From the NCBI RefSeq assembly GCF_014199595.1, contig NZ_JACHNX010000001.1, forward strand, positions 62,001 to 126,000: a stretch of DNA of 64,000 nucleotides, in the 5' to 3' direction. Origin of the DNA: Sphingomonas yabuuchiae. Lineage in GTDB: Bacteria; Pseudomonadota; Alphaproteobacteria; Sphingomonadales; Sphingomonadaceae. The notes beneath the pieces are model-generated. The model made no database searches and was not told where the DNA came from. It saw nothing but the letters and a program-made list of their open reading frames with translations. Each line of letters starts with the position of its first letter. The stretch's first letter is position 1. Both the position numbers and the translations under genes were made by a program. This document shows, one piece after another, positions 51,937 through 60,946 of this stretch.

Positions 51937-52632
51937 ATGGCATCCGATGTGATGGACTCGACGCTCGACAGCCTGGGCATTGCGCGCGCCGGAAGCGCGA
52001 CCAGCGGCGCCACGGCCGCGGCCTCGGCCAAGAAGACGACGCTCGGCCAGACCGATTTCCTGAAGCTGCTGACCGCGCAGCTCAAGAATCAGGATCCGTT
52101 CGCGCCGATGGACAATACCCAGATGGTCGCCCAGATGGCGCAATTCTCCAGCGTGGCCGGCATCTCCGAGATGAACACCACGCTGACATCGCTCGCGAAC
52201 AAGCTGACCGGGACCACGCCCGCAGCCGCAATAAACTATGTCGGCAAGACCGTGCTGACCCAGGGCACGACCGCCTATGGCCGCACCAGCGGCGGGCTGG
52301 CGGGCCAGGTCGAACTGGACGCCGCGGCGTCGAACGTGACGGTGACCATCGCCGATGCCAGTGGCGGGGTCCTCAAGTCGCTGTCGCTGGGCGCGCAGAA
52401 GGCGGGCACGGCCAGCTATGATTGGGACGGCAAGACCGACGACGGCAAGACCGCCGGATCGGGCCCCTTCACCATTTCGGTGTCCGCCAACAACGGCAGC
52501 GCCGCCGTTACCAGCCGCTCGCTGGTCTGGGCGCCCGTCCAGTCCGTCTCGCTGCCCTCCAACGGCTCGCCGGTCCTGACCGTCGCCGGTCTGGGCCAGG
52601 TCCAGCTTTCCGCCGTCCGCGCCGTCGGCTGA
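51937..52632 (+). CDS. flgD: Flagellar hook scaffold/cap protein FlgD
   Basis: 231 residues. The conserved N-terminal segment LGQTDFLKLLTAQLKNQDPFAPMDNTQMVAQMAQFSSVAGI is diagnostic, followed by the Tudor/FN3-like C-terminal part (ADASGGVLKSLSLGAQKAGTASYDWDGKTDDGKTAGSGPFTISV). FlgD caps the growing hook. Two bases after flgC. Confidence 0.95.
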   Translation: MASDVMDSTLDSLGIARAGSATSGATAAASAKKTTLGQTDFLKLLTAQLKNQDPFAPMDNTQMVAQMAQFSSVAGISEMNTTLTSLANKLTGTTPAAAINYVGKTVLTQGTTAYGRTSGGLAGQVELDAAASNVTVTIADASGGVLKSLSLGAQKAGTASYDWDGKTDDGKTAGSGPFTISVSANNGSAAVTSRSLVWAPVQSVSLPSNGSPVLTVAGLGQVQLSAVRAVG

Positions 52633-52661
52633 TCCCCCTTTACGCACCAGGAAGATAGCCC

Positions 52662-53954
52662 ATGTCCTTCTACACCTCGCTCAGCGGCCTTCAGGCCTCG
52701 CAGACCGACATGTCGGTCATCTCGCACAACCTCGCGAACGTCGGCACCAACGGCTTCAAGAAGAGCCGCGCCGAATTCGCCGACGTGATGGCGGCCAATT
52801 TCTCGACCGACCCGTTCAAGCAGGTCGGCTCGGGCACGGTGGTCAAGGCCAACCGTCAGGAGTTCAAGGAAGGCAACTACACCAGCACGTCGAACGCGTT
52901 GGACCTCGCCATCTCGGGCGACGGCTTCTTCACGGTGCAGGCCGGCGGCACCACGGGTACGCTCCAATATACGCGCAACGGATCGTTCCAGGTCGACACG
53001 AACAATTACGTCACCGACACGCAGGGCAACCGCGTCCAGGTGTTCCCGGTCGACAAGGACGGCAACGTCACCTCGTTCGGCAGCGACGGCCTGACCAGCC
53101 TCCAGCTGCCGGCGACCAGCGGCACGCCGGTCGCCACCAAGAAGGTGTCGATGGCCATCAACCTGTCGAGCACCGCCGTCGCACCGACCGCCGCGTTCGA
53201 TCGCACCAACATGGGCACGTACAACAACACGACCCAGACCAAGATCTACGATACGACCGGCAATGCCATGACGCTGACCAATTACTATGTCCGCGCGCCG
53301 CTGCCGGTCGATGCCAATGGCAATGCGATCCAGCCTGCGGACGGCAGCAGCAACTGGCTGGTCTACAGCTTCGTCGGCGATCAGCAGATGACGACCAATG
53401 GCGGGTCGAAGGATCCGATCAAGATGACGTTCGATTCGGGCGGCAGCCTGAAGGCGCCGACCGGGGCGACCAAGTTCGACAATTTCACCCCGCGCACCTC
53501 GATCATCTCGCAGCCGCTGTCGATCGACTATACCGGCTCGTCGCAGTCGGGTTCGATCTTCTCGGTCGCCTCGCGTACCCAGGACGGCAAGGCGGTGGGC
53601 CTGTTGTCGGGTGTGTCGGTCGGCGACGACGGCCTGGTCACCGCCTCCTTCTCGAACGGCGAGACCGCAGCGCTGGGCAAGGTCGCGGTGGCGACCTTCG
53701 TCAACATGCCGGGCCTGCGCCAGGAGGGGAACAGCTATTGGGAGGCGACCGGCAAGTCCGGCGCGGCCAAGTTCGGCACCGCCAACCAGGGCGCGTACGG
53801 CGCGATCCGGTCGAGCACCATCGAGGGGTCGAACGTCGACATCACCGAGGAGTTGGTCAACCTGATCGCCGCGCAGCGCGATTTCCAGGCGAATGCGAAG
53901 GCGCTCGATACGTCGAGCCAGATCTCGCAGACCATCTTCAACATCCGCAGCTAA
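52662..53954 (+). CDS. flgE: Flagellar hook protein FlgE
   Basis: 430 residues with AGGAAG eight bases upstream of the start. N-terminal signature MSFYTSLSGLQASQTDMSVISHNLANVGTNGFKKSRAEF, a central beta-rich D1/D2 region, and the C-terminal helix EELVNLIAAQRDFQANAKALDTSSQISQTIFNIRS. It builds the hook. Length typical of alphaproteobacterial FlgE. Confidence 0.96.
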   Translation: MSFYTSLSGLQASQTDMSVISHNLANVGTNGFKKSRAEFADVMAANFSTDPFKQVGSGTVVKANRQEFKEGNYTSTSNALDLAISGDGFFTVQAGGTTGTLQYTRNGSFQVDTNNYVTDTQGNRVQVFPVDKDGNVTSFGSDGLTSLQLPATSGTPVATKKVSMAINLSSTAVAPTAAFDRTNMGTYNNTTQTKIYDTTGNAMTLTNYYVRAPLPVDANGNAIQPADGSSNWLVYSFVGDQQMTTNGGSKDPIKMTFDSGGSLKAPTGATKFDNFTPRTSIISQPLSIDYTGSSQSGSIFSVASRTQDGKAVGLLSGVSVGDDGLVTASFSNGETAALGKVAVATFVNMPGLRQEGNSYWEATGKSGAAKFGTANQGAYGAIRSSTIEGSNVDITEELVNLIAAQRDFQANAKALDTSSQISQTIFNIRS

Positions 53955-53984
53955 GCGAACGCCGGGGGCTAACGGGGAACCGCG

Positions 53985-54740
53985 ATGGACAAGCTGGTCT
54001 ATACGGCATCGACGGGCATGCGGGCGCATATGGCGGCGCAGACCGCGATCGCCAACAACATGGCCAATGCCTCGACGATCGGGTTCCGCGCCGACCGCGT
54101 CGTGTTCGACCGCATCGACCTGAAGGGCGGCGGCGCGGCGTTCGAGGCGCGGATGCCCACCGCCGAGGAAGTGACCGACGCCGACCGTCAGCCGGGCACG
54201 ATCCAGCATACCGGCAACGCGCTGGACGTGGCGATCGCGACGTCCAGCGCGTGGCTGGCGGTGCAGGCCCCGGACGGGACCGAAGCCTATACCCGTCGCG
54301 GCGACCTGGAGGTCACGGCCTCGGGCGTGCTGCAGACCGGCGACGGTTATCCGGTGATCGGCCAGAACGGCCCGATCACGGTGCCGCCGTACAATTCGAT
54401 GGCCGTCGCCCCCGACGGTACGCTGTCGATCGTGCCGCTGGGCGCCGGGCCGGATACCCAGCCCCAGGTGATCGACCGCATCAAGCTGGCCGACACGCGC
54501 GGCACGCAGACGGTGAAGGGTCTCGACAATCTGCTGCGCGTCAAGGGCGGCGGGGCGATGCCGCAGGACATGGACGCCACCGTCCAGTCGGGCGCGCTGG
54601 AAGGGTCGAACGTCAACATGACCCAGACGCTGGTCGACATGATCGAGAACCAGCGCAGCTACGAGGTGCAGGCCAACCTCATGAAAGAGGCCAAGTCGTT
54701 GGATGAAAACAGCGCATCGCTGATGCGTCTGCCGAGCTGA
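53985..54740 (+). CDS. flgF: Flagellar proximal rod protein FlgF
   Basis: 251 residues. N-terminal rod signature LVYTASTGMRAHMAAQTAIANNMANASTIGFRADR, then the FlgF/G core (LDVAIATSSAWLAVQAPDGTEAYTRRGDLEVTASGVLQTGDGYPVIGQ) and the C-terminal helix NMTQTLVDMIENQRSYEVQANLMKEAKSLDENSASLMRL. Between flgE and flgG. Confidence 0.95.
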   Translation: MDKLVYTASTGMRAHMAAQTAIANNMANASTIGFRADRVVFDRIDLKGGGAAFEARMPTAEEVTDADRQPGTIQHTGNALDVAIATSSAWLAVQAPDGTEAYTRRGDLEVTASGVLQTGDGYPVIGQNGPITVPPYNSMAVAPDGTLSIVPLGAGPDTQPQVIDRIKLADTRGTQTVKGLDNLLRVKGGGAMPQDMDATVQSGALEGSNVNMTQTLVDMIENQRSYEVQANLMKEAKSLDENSASLMRLPS

Positions 54741-54753
54741 GGATTAAAGAGAC

Positions 54754-55542
54754 ATGTCTTCCGCCGCTTTGCACGTCGCACGCACCGGGCTCGATGCCCA
54801 GGATATGCGTATGCGGGTCATTTCGAACAACCTGGCCAACGTCAACACGACCGGGTTCAAGCGCGATCGCGCCGCGTTCGAGACGCTGGCCTATCAGACG
54901 ATCACCGCGCCCGGCGCGGCCAGCTCGACCGAGAGCAAATATGCGACCGGCCTGAACCTGGGCACCGGCGTGCGGATCCAGGGGACCGCGCGCATCAACA
55001 CGCAAGGGTCGATGCAGACCACCAACAACAGCCTCGACCTGGCGCTGGACGGTGACGGCTTTTTCCAGGTGCAGATGCCGGGCGGCACGCTCGGCTATAC
55101 CCGCGCGGGCAATTTCTCGCGCTCGGCCGAGGGGCAGCTGGTCACCGCCGAGGGTTATCAGGTGATGCCGGGCATCACCGTCCCCGAGGGCACGACCCAG
55201 ATCACGATCGGCACCGACGGCACCGTCTCGGCGACCCTGCCGGGCCAGACCGCGGCGGCCGAGATCGGCCAGATCCAGATCGCCAGCTTCCCCAACTCGG
55301 CCGGGCTTCAGTCCAAGGGCGACAATTACCTGACCGAGACCCCCGCCTCGGGCGCGGCGAACATGGGCGTCGCCGGGCTCGAAGGGCGCGGCCAGATCCG
55401 TCAGGGCATGCTCGAAGGCTCGAACGTCAACGTCGTCGAGGAACTGGTCGACATGATCGAGACCCAGCGCGCCTATGAGGTCAACTCGAAGATGATCAAG
55501 TCGACCGACGAGATGCTTCAGTACGCGAACCAGAATCTGTGA
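54754..55542 (+). CDS. flgG: Flagellar distal rod protein FlgG
   Basis: 262 residues. Starts SSAALHVARTGLDAQDMRMRVISNNLANVNTTGFKRDRAAF and ends NVNVVEELVDMIETQRAYEVNSKMIKSTDEMLQYANQNL, both very well conserved in FlgG; AGAG lies six bases before the ATG. It forms the distal rod through the P- and L-rings. Confidence 0.96.
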   Translation: MSSAALHVARTGLDAQDMRMRVISNNLANVNTTGFKRDRAAFETLAYQTITAPGAASSTESKYATGLNLGTGVRIQGTARINTQGSMQTTNNSLDLALDGDGFFQVQMPGGTLGYTRAGNFSRSAEGQLVTAEGYQVMPGITVPEGTTQITIGTDGTVSATLPGQTAAAEIGQIQIASFPNSAGLQSKGDNYLTETPASGAANMGVAGLEGRGQIRQGMLEGSNVNVVEELVDMIETQRAYEVNSKMIKSTDEMLQYANQNL

Positions 55543-55544
55543 CC

Positions 55545-56285
55545 ATGACCCTGCGCTTCCCCACCCTGCGCTTCGACTATTGGACCGAGCTGGCGCTGTC
55601 GGCGGCGGCGGGCACCATGGTCGCCGTCGCGCTGATCCCCGCGCCCGCCCATGCCAGCCTGTTCGGTCGCAAGAAGCCCGCCGAGGATTTCTCGACGGTG
55701 CGTCCGGCCCCGATGCCGATGCAGCCGGTCGCGCAGCCCGCCCAGCCCAATGGCGGTATCTTCCAGGTGTCGGACGGCTATGCCGCGCTGTACGAAGGGT
55801 GGCGCGCGCGCAAGGTCGGCGATCCCCTGACCATCGTGCTGGTCGAGCGGACGGCGGCGACCAAGTCCGCCAATTCCAAGCTCGGCTCCAAGGGCGATCT
55901 GGGCCTGGCCCCGCCGACCACCGGCCCGCTGGGCAAGCTGCTCAAGTCGACCGATATCGGCATGAGCGGCAGCCGCAACTTCAACGGATCGGGCGCGGCC
56001 GACCAGTCCAACTCGCTGTCGGGTGAGATTACCGTGACCGTGGCGCAGGTGTTTCCCAACGGCACGATGCTGGTCCAGGGGCAGAAGCGCGTGACGCTGA
56101 ACCGCGGGGACGAGTTCATCCAGATCAAGGGGCTGGTCCGCATGGCCGATGTCGGCATCGACAACCGCGTCGAGTCGACCCGCGTCGCCGATGCGCAGAT
56201 CGCCTATACCGGCAAGGGCGACGTCGCCCGCGCCAGCCGCCAGGGCTGGCTGAGCCGCTTCTTCCAAGCCGTCAGCCCGTTCTGA
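55545..56285 (+). CDS. flgH: Flagellar L-ring protein FlgH without lipobox
   Basis: 246 residues from ATG 55545 (a GTG at 55539, overlapping the flgG stop, is the alternative). A signal-like helix ends at PAPAHA (about residue 37), but there is no cysteine there or anywhere in the protein, so the usual acylation of FlgH cannot occur. The L-ring domain is normal: YEGWRARKVGDPLTIVLVERTAATKSANSKLGSKGD, SNSLSGEITVTVAQVFPNGTMLVQGQKRVTLNRGDEFIQIKGLVRMADVGIDNRVESTRVADAQIAYTG. Confidence 0.93.
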   Translation: MTLRFPTLRFDYWTELALSAAAGTMVAVALIPAPAHASLFGRKKPAEDFSTVRPAPMPMQPVAQPAQPNGGIFQVSDGYAALYEGWRARKVGDPLTIVLVERTAATKSANSKLGSKGDLGLAPPTTGPLGKLLKSTDIGMSGSRNFNGSGAADQSNSLSGEITVTVAQVFPNGTMLVQGQKRVTLNRGDEFIQIKGLVRMADVGIDNRVESTRVADAQIAYTGKGDVARASRQGWLSRFFQAVSPF

Positions 56286-56296
56286 GGCCATAGCAT

Positions 56297-57394
56297 ATGA
56301 TCCTCCGCTTCTTTCTCGCGCTCTTCGCCACCTTCGCGATCGCAGGTCCGGCCTCGGCCGATCGGATCAAGGATCTGGGCGGGTTCCAGGGCATCCGTAC
56401 CAACCAGCTGACCGGATACGGCATCGTCGTCGGTCTGCCGGGCACGGGTGACGACAATCTGGAATATACCGTCCAGTCGCTGAAGGCGGTGGTCTCGCGC
56501 TTCGGGCTGCAACTGCCGCCGACCGCCAATCCGGGCATGAAGAACGCCGCGGTGGTGATGGTGACGGCCGAACTGCCGCCCTTCGCCAAGCCGGGTCAGA
56601 AGCTGGACATCACCGTCGCCTCGATGGGCAAGGCCAAGTCGCTTCGCGGCGGCAGCCTGATCCTCACGCCGCTTCAGGGTGCGGACGGCCAGATCTATGC
56701 GATGGCGCAAGGGAACCTTGCAGTCGGCGGTCTGGGTGCCGAAGGCGCGGACGGGTCGAAGATCGTGGTCAACATTCCCTCGGTCGGTCGCATCCCCGAA
56801 GGGGCGACGGTCGAGCGGGCGGTCGCCACCGGCTTCGACACCGCGCCCAGCCTGACCTTCAACCTGGCGCGCGCCGACTTCACCACCGCGCAGAATGTCG
56901 CGCAGGCGATCAATTCGCGTCTGGGCATGGGCACCGCGCAGGCGATGGACGCCGTGTCGGTCGCGGTCCGCGCGCCGATGGGCGCCGATGTCCGCGCCAC
57001 GCTGATGTCCGAGATCGAGAATCTGAACGTCACCTCGGCCGAGCCGCCTGCCAAGGTCATCGTCAATGCCCGCACCGGCACCGTCGTCATCAACTCGGCG
57101 GTCCGGGTCGGCCCGGCGGCGGTCACGCACGGCAAGCTGACCGTGAAGATCGACGAGAATCAGCGCGTCAGCCAGCCCGGCCCGCTCAGCGGCGGCCAGA
57201 CGGCGGTGACGCAGAAGTCCGGCGTCTCGGTCGAGGAAGAGCGTCGCCCGATGTTCGTCCTGGCCCCCGGTCCCAAGCTGGCCGATGTCGTCAAGGCGGT
57301 GAACGCGATCGGCGCGGCCCCGTCCGACCTGGTCGCCATTCTCGAAGCGCTGAAGGAAGCCGGCGCGCTCAAGGCGGAGTTGATCGTCCTGTGA
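56297..57394 (+). CDS. flgI: Flagellar P-ring protein FlgI
   Basis: 365 residues. Signal peptide (about 1-21, ending PASA), then RIKDLGGFQGIRTNQLTGYGIVVGLPGTGD, GMKNAAVVMVTAELPPFAKPGQKLDITVASMGKAKSLRGGSLILTPLQGADGQIYAMAQG, and a C-terminus with PKLADVVKAVNAIGAAPSDLVAILEALKEAGALKAELIVL. P-ring around the rod, assembled with FlgA. Its stop overlaps the flgJ start (GTGA). Confidence 0.96.
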   Translation: MILRFFLALFATFAIAGPASADRIKDLGGFQGIRTNQLTGYGIVVGLPGTGDDNLEYTVQSLKAVVSRFGLQLPPTANPGMKNAAVVMVTAELPPFAKPGQKLDITVASMGKAKSLRGGSLILTPLQGADGQIYAMAQGNLAVGGLGAEGADGSKIVVNIPSVGRIPEGATVERAVATGFDTAPSLTFNLARADFTTAQNVAQAINSRLGMGTAQAMDAVSVAVRAPMGADVRATLMSEIENLNVTSAEPPAKVIVNARTGTVVINSAVRVGPAAVTHGKLTVKIDENQRVSQPGPLSGGQTAVTQKSGVSVEEERRPMFVLAPGPKLADVVKAVNAIGAAPSDLVAILEALKEAGALKAELIVL

Positions 57395-57720
57395 CCCAGA
57401 GCATTTCACCCACTTCGCCCGCGACCGCGGCCTCCGCGATCGCGGGTACGGTGTCCACCGACACCCGCCGCCTGTCGAACGGCGCCAATCTGGACAAGGC
57501 GGGCACCCAGTTCGAGGCGATCTTCACCGGCATGATGCTGAAGGCGATGCGCCAGACCAAGCTGAGTGAAACCATGTTTGATTCCAAGGCGCTGGACACG
57601 TTCCGGGACATGCAGGATCAACAGGTTGCCCAAACGATGGCCACCCAGGCCCCGCTGGGCATCGGCAAGGCCGTCACCGCCTTTCTGGCGAAATCTCAAC
57701 CTGTCGTTAACCAGACATAA
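57391..57720 (+). CDS. flgJ: Rod-binding protein FlgJ, N-terminal domain only
   Basis: 109 residues from GTG 57391. Contains the rod-binding domain (KAGTQFEAIFTGMMLKAMRQTKLSETMFDSKALDTFRDMQDQQVAQTMATQAPLGIGKAVTAFLAKS) but not the peptidoglycan hydrolase domain that enterobacterial FlgJ (about 310 residues) carries. In such species a separate SLT enzyme does the job; the slt gene at 47418 is the candidate here. Between flgI and flgK. Confidence 0.9.
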   Translation: MTQSISPTSPATAASAIAGTVSTDTRRLSNGANLDKAGTQFEAIFTGMMLKAMRQTKLSETMFDSKALDTFRDMQDQQVAQTMATQAPLGIGKAVTAFLAKSQPVVNQT

Positions 57721-57735
57721 CGTACCGCAGTAACC

Positions 57736-59079
57736 ATGAGCGACCTGCTCTCTATCGGCGCTTCGGGCGTCCGCGCATATCAGACCGCGCTGACCGCCGT
57801 TGGTGAGAATATCGCCAATGTCGGAACGGACGGCTATTCGCGCCGGTCGGTCACGATGCAGGAGATTTCGCCCGCCGCTGGCCTGGCGGCGAACAAGGTC
57901 TCCGCGGGCTCGGGCGTCGTGGTGCTGGGCATTGCGCGCGCCACCGACGTCTATGCCAGCGCCGCGGTTCGCTCGGCCACCGCCGACCTGTCGCGCACCA
58001 CGACGGGCGTGACCTGGCTGAACCGGATCGAGGGCGCGTTGACCGGCGATCAGGTCCAGACGCGCCTGACCGCCTTCTTCACCGCCGCGCGCACCCTGTC
58101 GGCCGAGCCGACCTCGGCTGCGCTGCGCGCCACGATGCTGGAAACCGCGCGTTCGACCGCGACGGCGTTTACCGCGACCGACTCGGCCTTCGACCAGATC
58201 AACGCCGATTTCGACGGTCAGGCACGGCAGGCGGCGCGTGACCTGTCCTCGCTCGCCACCTCGCTGGTCCGCGTCAATGACGGGCTGGGCCGGACGCAGC
58301 CGGGCACGGCGGCGGCGGCGCAGCTGGCTGACCAGCGCGACCAGATCCTGACCCAGATGAGCGCATTGTCCGACATCACCAGCACGACCGACGAACTCGG
58401 CCGCGCGACGGTGCGACTCGGCGATCGGGCCGGGCCGATCCTGGCGGCGACCGACTCCACCGGGGCCGTCACCTATCAGCGCGGCGCCGATGGCAGCGTA
58501 TCCTTCCAGGTCGCCTTGAACGGGCAGATCAGCGACTTCGTGCCGACTGGCGGCGCGATAGCCGGGATGCTGGACGGGGCCGAGCGGATCAACGTGGCGC
58601 GCGGCGCCTTTAACCAGCTTGCCAAGAGCTTCGTCGAGACGGTCAACGGCCTTCAGGCCGGCGGCCAGGACCTGAACGGCGCAACCGGCACGGCGATGTT
58701 CGGCCTGACGGCAGGCACCGCGCAGATGAGCCTGTTGATGACCGATGGATCGAAGATCGCGGCGGCAAAGGGCAATCAGGGCTCGCGCAATGCCGACAAT
58801 CTGGCCGCGCTGGAAACCGTGCGCGGATCGGCGGGCTTCGAGAACAAGCTGACCCAGATCGTCACCGACAACGCGACCACGCTGAAGCAGCGCCAGACCG
58901 TCGCCGATGCGCAGTCCGCGATCCGCGACGGGGCCAAGGCCTCGCTGTCGGCGGCTTCGGGCGTCACGCTCGATTCGGAAGCGGTGACGCTGATGCGCTT
59001 TCAGCAGGCCTATTCCGCAACCAGCCGAGTGATTCAGGCGGCGCGCGAAACCTTCCAATCCATTCTCGAGCTGCGGTAA
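57736..59079 (+). CDS. flgK: Flagellar hook-filament junction protein FlgK (HAP1)
   Basis: 447 residues. N-terminal D0/D1 (LLSIGASGVRAYQTALTAVGENIANVGTDGYSRRSVTMQE), helical D1 region with RARTLSAEPTSAALRATMLETARSTATAF-like sequence and ADQRDQILTQMSALSDITSTTDELGRATVRLGDRAGP, and C-terminal helix ASGVTLDSEAVTLMRFQQAYSATSRVIQAARETFQSILELR. First junction zone between hook and filament. Confidence 0.95.
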   Translation: MSDLLSIGASGVRAYQTALTAVGENIANVGTDGYSRRSVTMQEISPAAGLAANKVSAGSGVVVLGIARATDVYASAAVRSATADLSRTTTGVTWLNRIEGALTGDQVQTRLTAFFTAARTLSAEPTSAALRATMLETARSTATAFTATDSAFDQINADFDGQARQAARDLSSLATSLVRVNDGLGRTQPGTAAAAQLADQRDQILTQMSALSDITSTTDELGRATVRLGDRAGPILAATDSTGAVTYQRGADGSVSFQVALNGQISDFVPTGGAIAGMLDGAERINVARGAFNQLAKSFVETVNGLQAGGQDLNGATGTAMFGLTAGTAQMSLLMTDGSKIAAAKGNQGSRNADNLAALETVRGSAGFENKLTQIVTDNATTLKQRQTVADAQSAIRDGAKASLSAASGVTLDSEAVTLMRFQQAYSATSRVIQAARETFQSILELR

Positions 59080-59084
59080 CGGTC

Positions 59085-59978
59085 ATGCAGATTTCCACCA
59101 GCTTCTTCTACGACACCGCCTCGCGGCGGATGACCGAACTGACCGGCAAGGCGAATGCGTTGCAGGTCCAGATTTCGACCGGCAAGAAGTTGACCAACCC
59201 GTCGGACGACGCCGCCGCCGCCGCCCAGGTCGCCGAATTTGACCGCCGCGATGCCGACGATGCGGTCTACAAGACCAATCTGACGCTGGCGGGCTCGTTG
59301 CTGCAACAGGCGGACACGACGCTGGGCCAGATCGGCAAACAGGTGCAGAAGGCGCTGGAGCTGACGACCCAGGCGGCGAACGGCACCCTGAACGCCGCCA
59401 ATCGGTCGAGCGTGGGCGACCAGATCGCCTCGATCCGCGACGCGCTGCTCGGCCTTGCCAATGCCAAGGATGCGCGCGGCCTGCCGCTGTTCGGTGCGGC
59501 GGCGGGCACCGACGCGGTGACGATGGTCAATGGCCGCTACACCTATTCGCAGGCCAATGTGTCCGATATCCCGATCGCCGACGGCCAGAGCGTCGACGTC
59601 TCGGTCGGTGCCGACCGCGTGTTCCAGGCGGGTGCGAACGACGATACGCTGAACGTCCTCAACACCCTCGTCACCGCGTTGAAGTCGGGCGGCGATGCCA
59701 GCGCGACGGTCAAGGACGCGATGGACAAGCTGAAGGCGGCCAACGACAATGTCGCGACCGTGCAGGCCTCGGTCGGCGCGCGCGAGGCGCGGGTCGAGCT
59801 GCAGCAGGGGCTGCAACAGGCCGCCAGCACCGACAGGGCGCAGCTGCGTTCCAGCATCGAGGATGTCGATCCGGTCGAGACCATTACGAAGCTGCAACAG
59901 ACGATGACCGTGCTTCAGGCGACCCAGGCCAGCTTCACCAAGCTGAGCAGCCTGTCGCTGTTCGACTATCTGAAATGA
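59085..59978 (+). CDS. flgL: Flagellar hook-filament junction protein FlgL (HAP3)
   Basis: 297 residues. Flagellin-like N-terminus (QISTSFFYDTASRRMTELTGKANALQVQISTGKKLTNPSDDAAAAAQVAEFDRRDADDAVYKTNLTLAGSLLQQADTTLGQIGKQVQKALELTTQAANGTL) and C-terminus ending LSLFDYLK. Second junction protein, last gene of the flgB-L operon. Confidence 0.93.
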   Translation: MQISTSFFYDTASRRMTELTGKANALQVQISTGKKLTNPSDDAAAAAQVAEFDRRDADDAVYKTNLTLAGSLLQQADTTLGQIGKQVQKALELTTQAANGTLNAANRSSVGDQIASIRDALLGLANAKDARGLPLFGAAAGTDAVTMVNGRYTYSQANVSDIPIADGQSVDVSVGADRVFQAGANDDTLNVLNTLVTALKSGGDASATVKDAMDKLKAANDNVATVQASVGAREARVELQQGLQQAASTDRAQLRSSIEDVDPVETITKLQQTMTVLQATQASFTKLSSLSLFDYLK

Positions 59979-60079
59979 TCGCGGCCGGGCATCGGCCCGG
60001 TAACTGTATTTTGACCTTACCAGGCTAGGCCGGTGATCTGACGGGCACCGCGGCCGGTCTTCGGGAGAATCGGTTCACC

Positions 60080-60943
60080 ATGTTTCCTGCCATCGGCCTA
60101 GTCATCCTGCTCGGCATGGTGTTTGGCGGTTTCGCCATCACCGGCGGCAAGCTCGGCCCCGTGTTCGAGGCGATCCCGCACGAAATGCTCATCATCGGCG
60201 GCGCGGCCGTCGGTGCGCTCGTCATCGGCAACAGCGGTGCCGAGCTGAAGGCGCTGGGCGGGGCGATGGGCAAGATCTTCAAGGGCCCGAAATACAAGAA
60301 GCAGGACTATCTCGACGTCATCTTCCTTGTCTCGAAGTTGATGAAGATGCTGCGCACCGAGGGCCCGATCGCGCTGGAACCGCATGTCGAGGACCCCAAG
60401 TCCTCCTCGGTCTTCGCCGAATATCCCCGGCTGGTCGCCGACCACACCCTTGTGAACCTGATCGCCGACACGCTGCGCCTGGTCGTCGTGTCGTCGGGCA
60501 CGCTCGACGTGCATGCGGTCGAAGAGGTCATGGACAACGCGATCAAGACCCATCACCACGAGGTCGAGGGGCCGCAGGGCACGCTTCAGAGCCTGGCCGA
60601 CTCGCTGCCCGCGCTCGGCATCGTCGCGGCCGTGCTCGGCATCGTGAAGACCATGGGCTCGATCGACAAGCCGCCGAGCGTGCTGGGCGGCATGATCGGC
60701 TCGGCGCTGGTCGGCACCTTCATGGGCGTGCTGCTGGCCTATGGCATCGTCAACCCGTTCGCGGGACGCCTGAAGCAGGTGATCGACGCCGACGCCGCCA
60801 TCTATCACGTGGTCAAGCAGATCATCATCGCCTCGCTCCACGGCCATCCCCAGCCGCTGGTCATCGAGGCGGCGCGCTCGGGTATCAAGCACAAGGACCA
60901 GCCCGGCTTCGCCGAGGTGTTCGACGGCCTGCGGGGCAAGTAA
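60080..60943 (+). CDS. motA: Flagellar motor stator protein MotA
   Basis: 287 residues, four membrane helices (about 3-20, 34-51, 170-190, 200-222). It has PHEMLIIGGAAVGALVIG, the cytoplasmic loop with charged residues that act on FliG, and proline-bearing pore helices (LPALGIVAAVLGIVKTMGSIDKPPSVLGGMIGSALVGTFMGVLLAYGIVNPFAGRL). It belongs to the proton-type long MotA clade. It forms the main stator with MotB, three bases downstream. Confidence 0.95.
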   Translation: MFPAIGLVILLGMVFGGFAITGGKLGPVFEAIPHEMLIIGGAAVGALVIGNSGAELKALGGAMGKIFKGPKYKKQDYLDVIFLVSKLMKMLRTEGPIALEPHVEDPKSSSVFAEYPRLVADHTLVNLIADTLRLVVVSSGTLDVHAVEEVMDNAIKTHHHEVEGPQGTLQSLADSLPALGIVAAVLGIVKTMGSIDKPPSVLGGMIGSALVGTFMGVLLAYGIVNPFAGRLKQVIDADAAIYHVVKQIIIASLHGHPQPLVIEAARSGIKHKDQPGFAEVFDGLRGK

Positions 60944-60946
60944 GCC

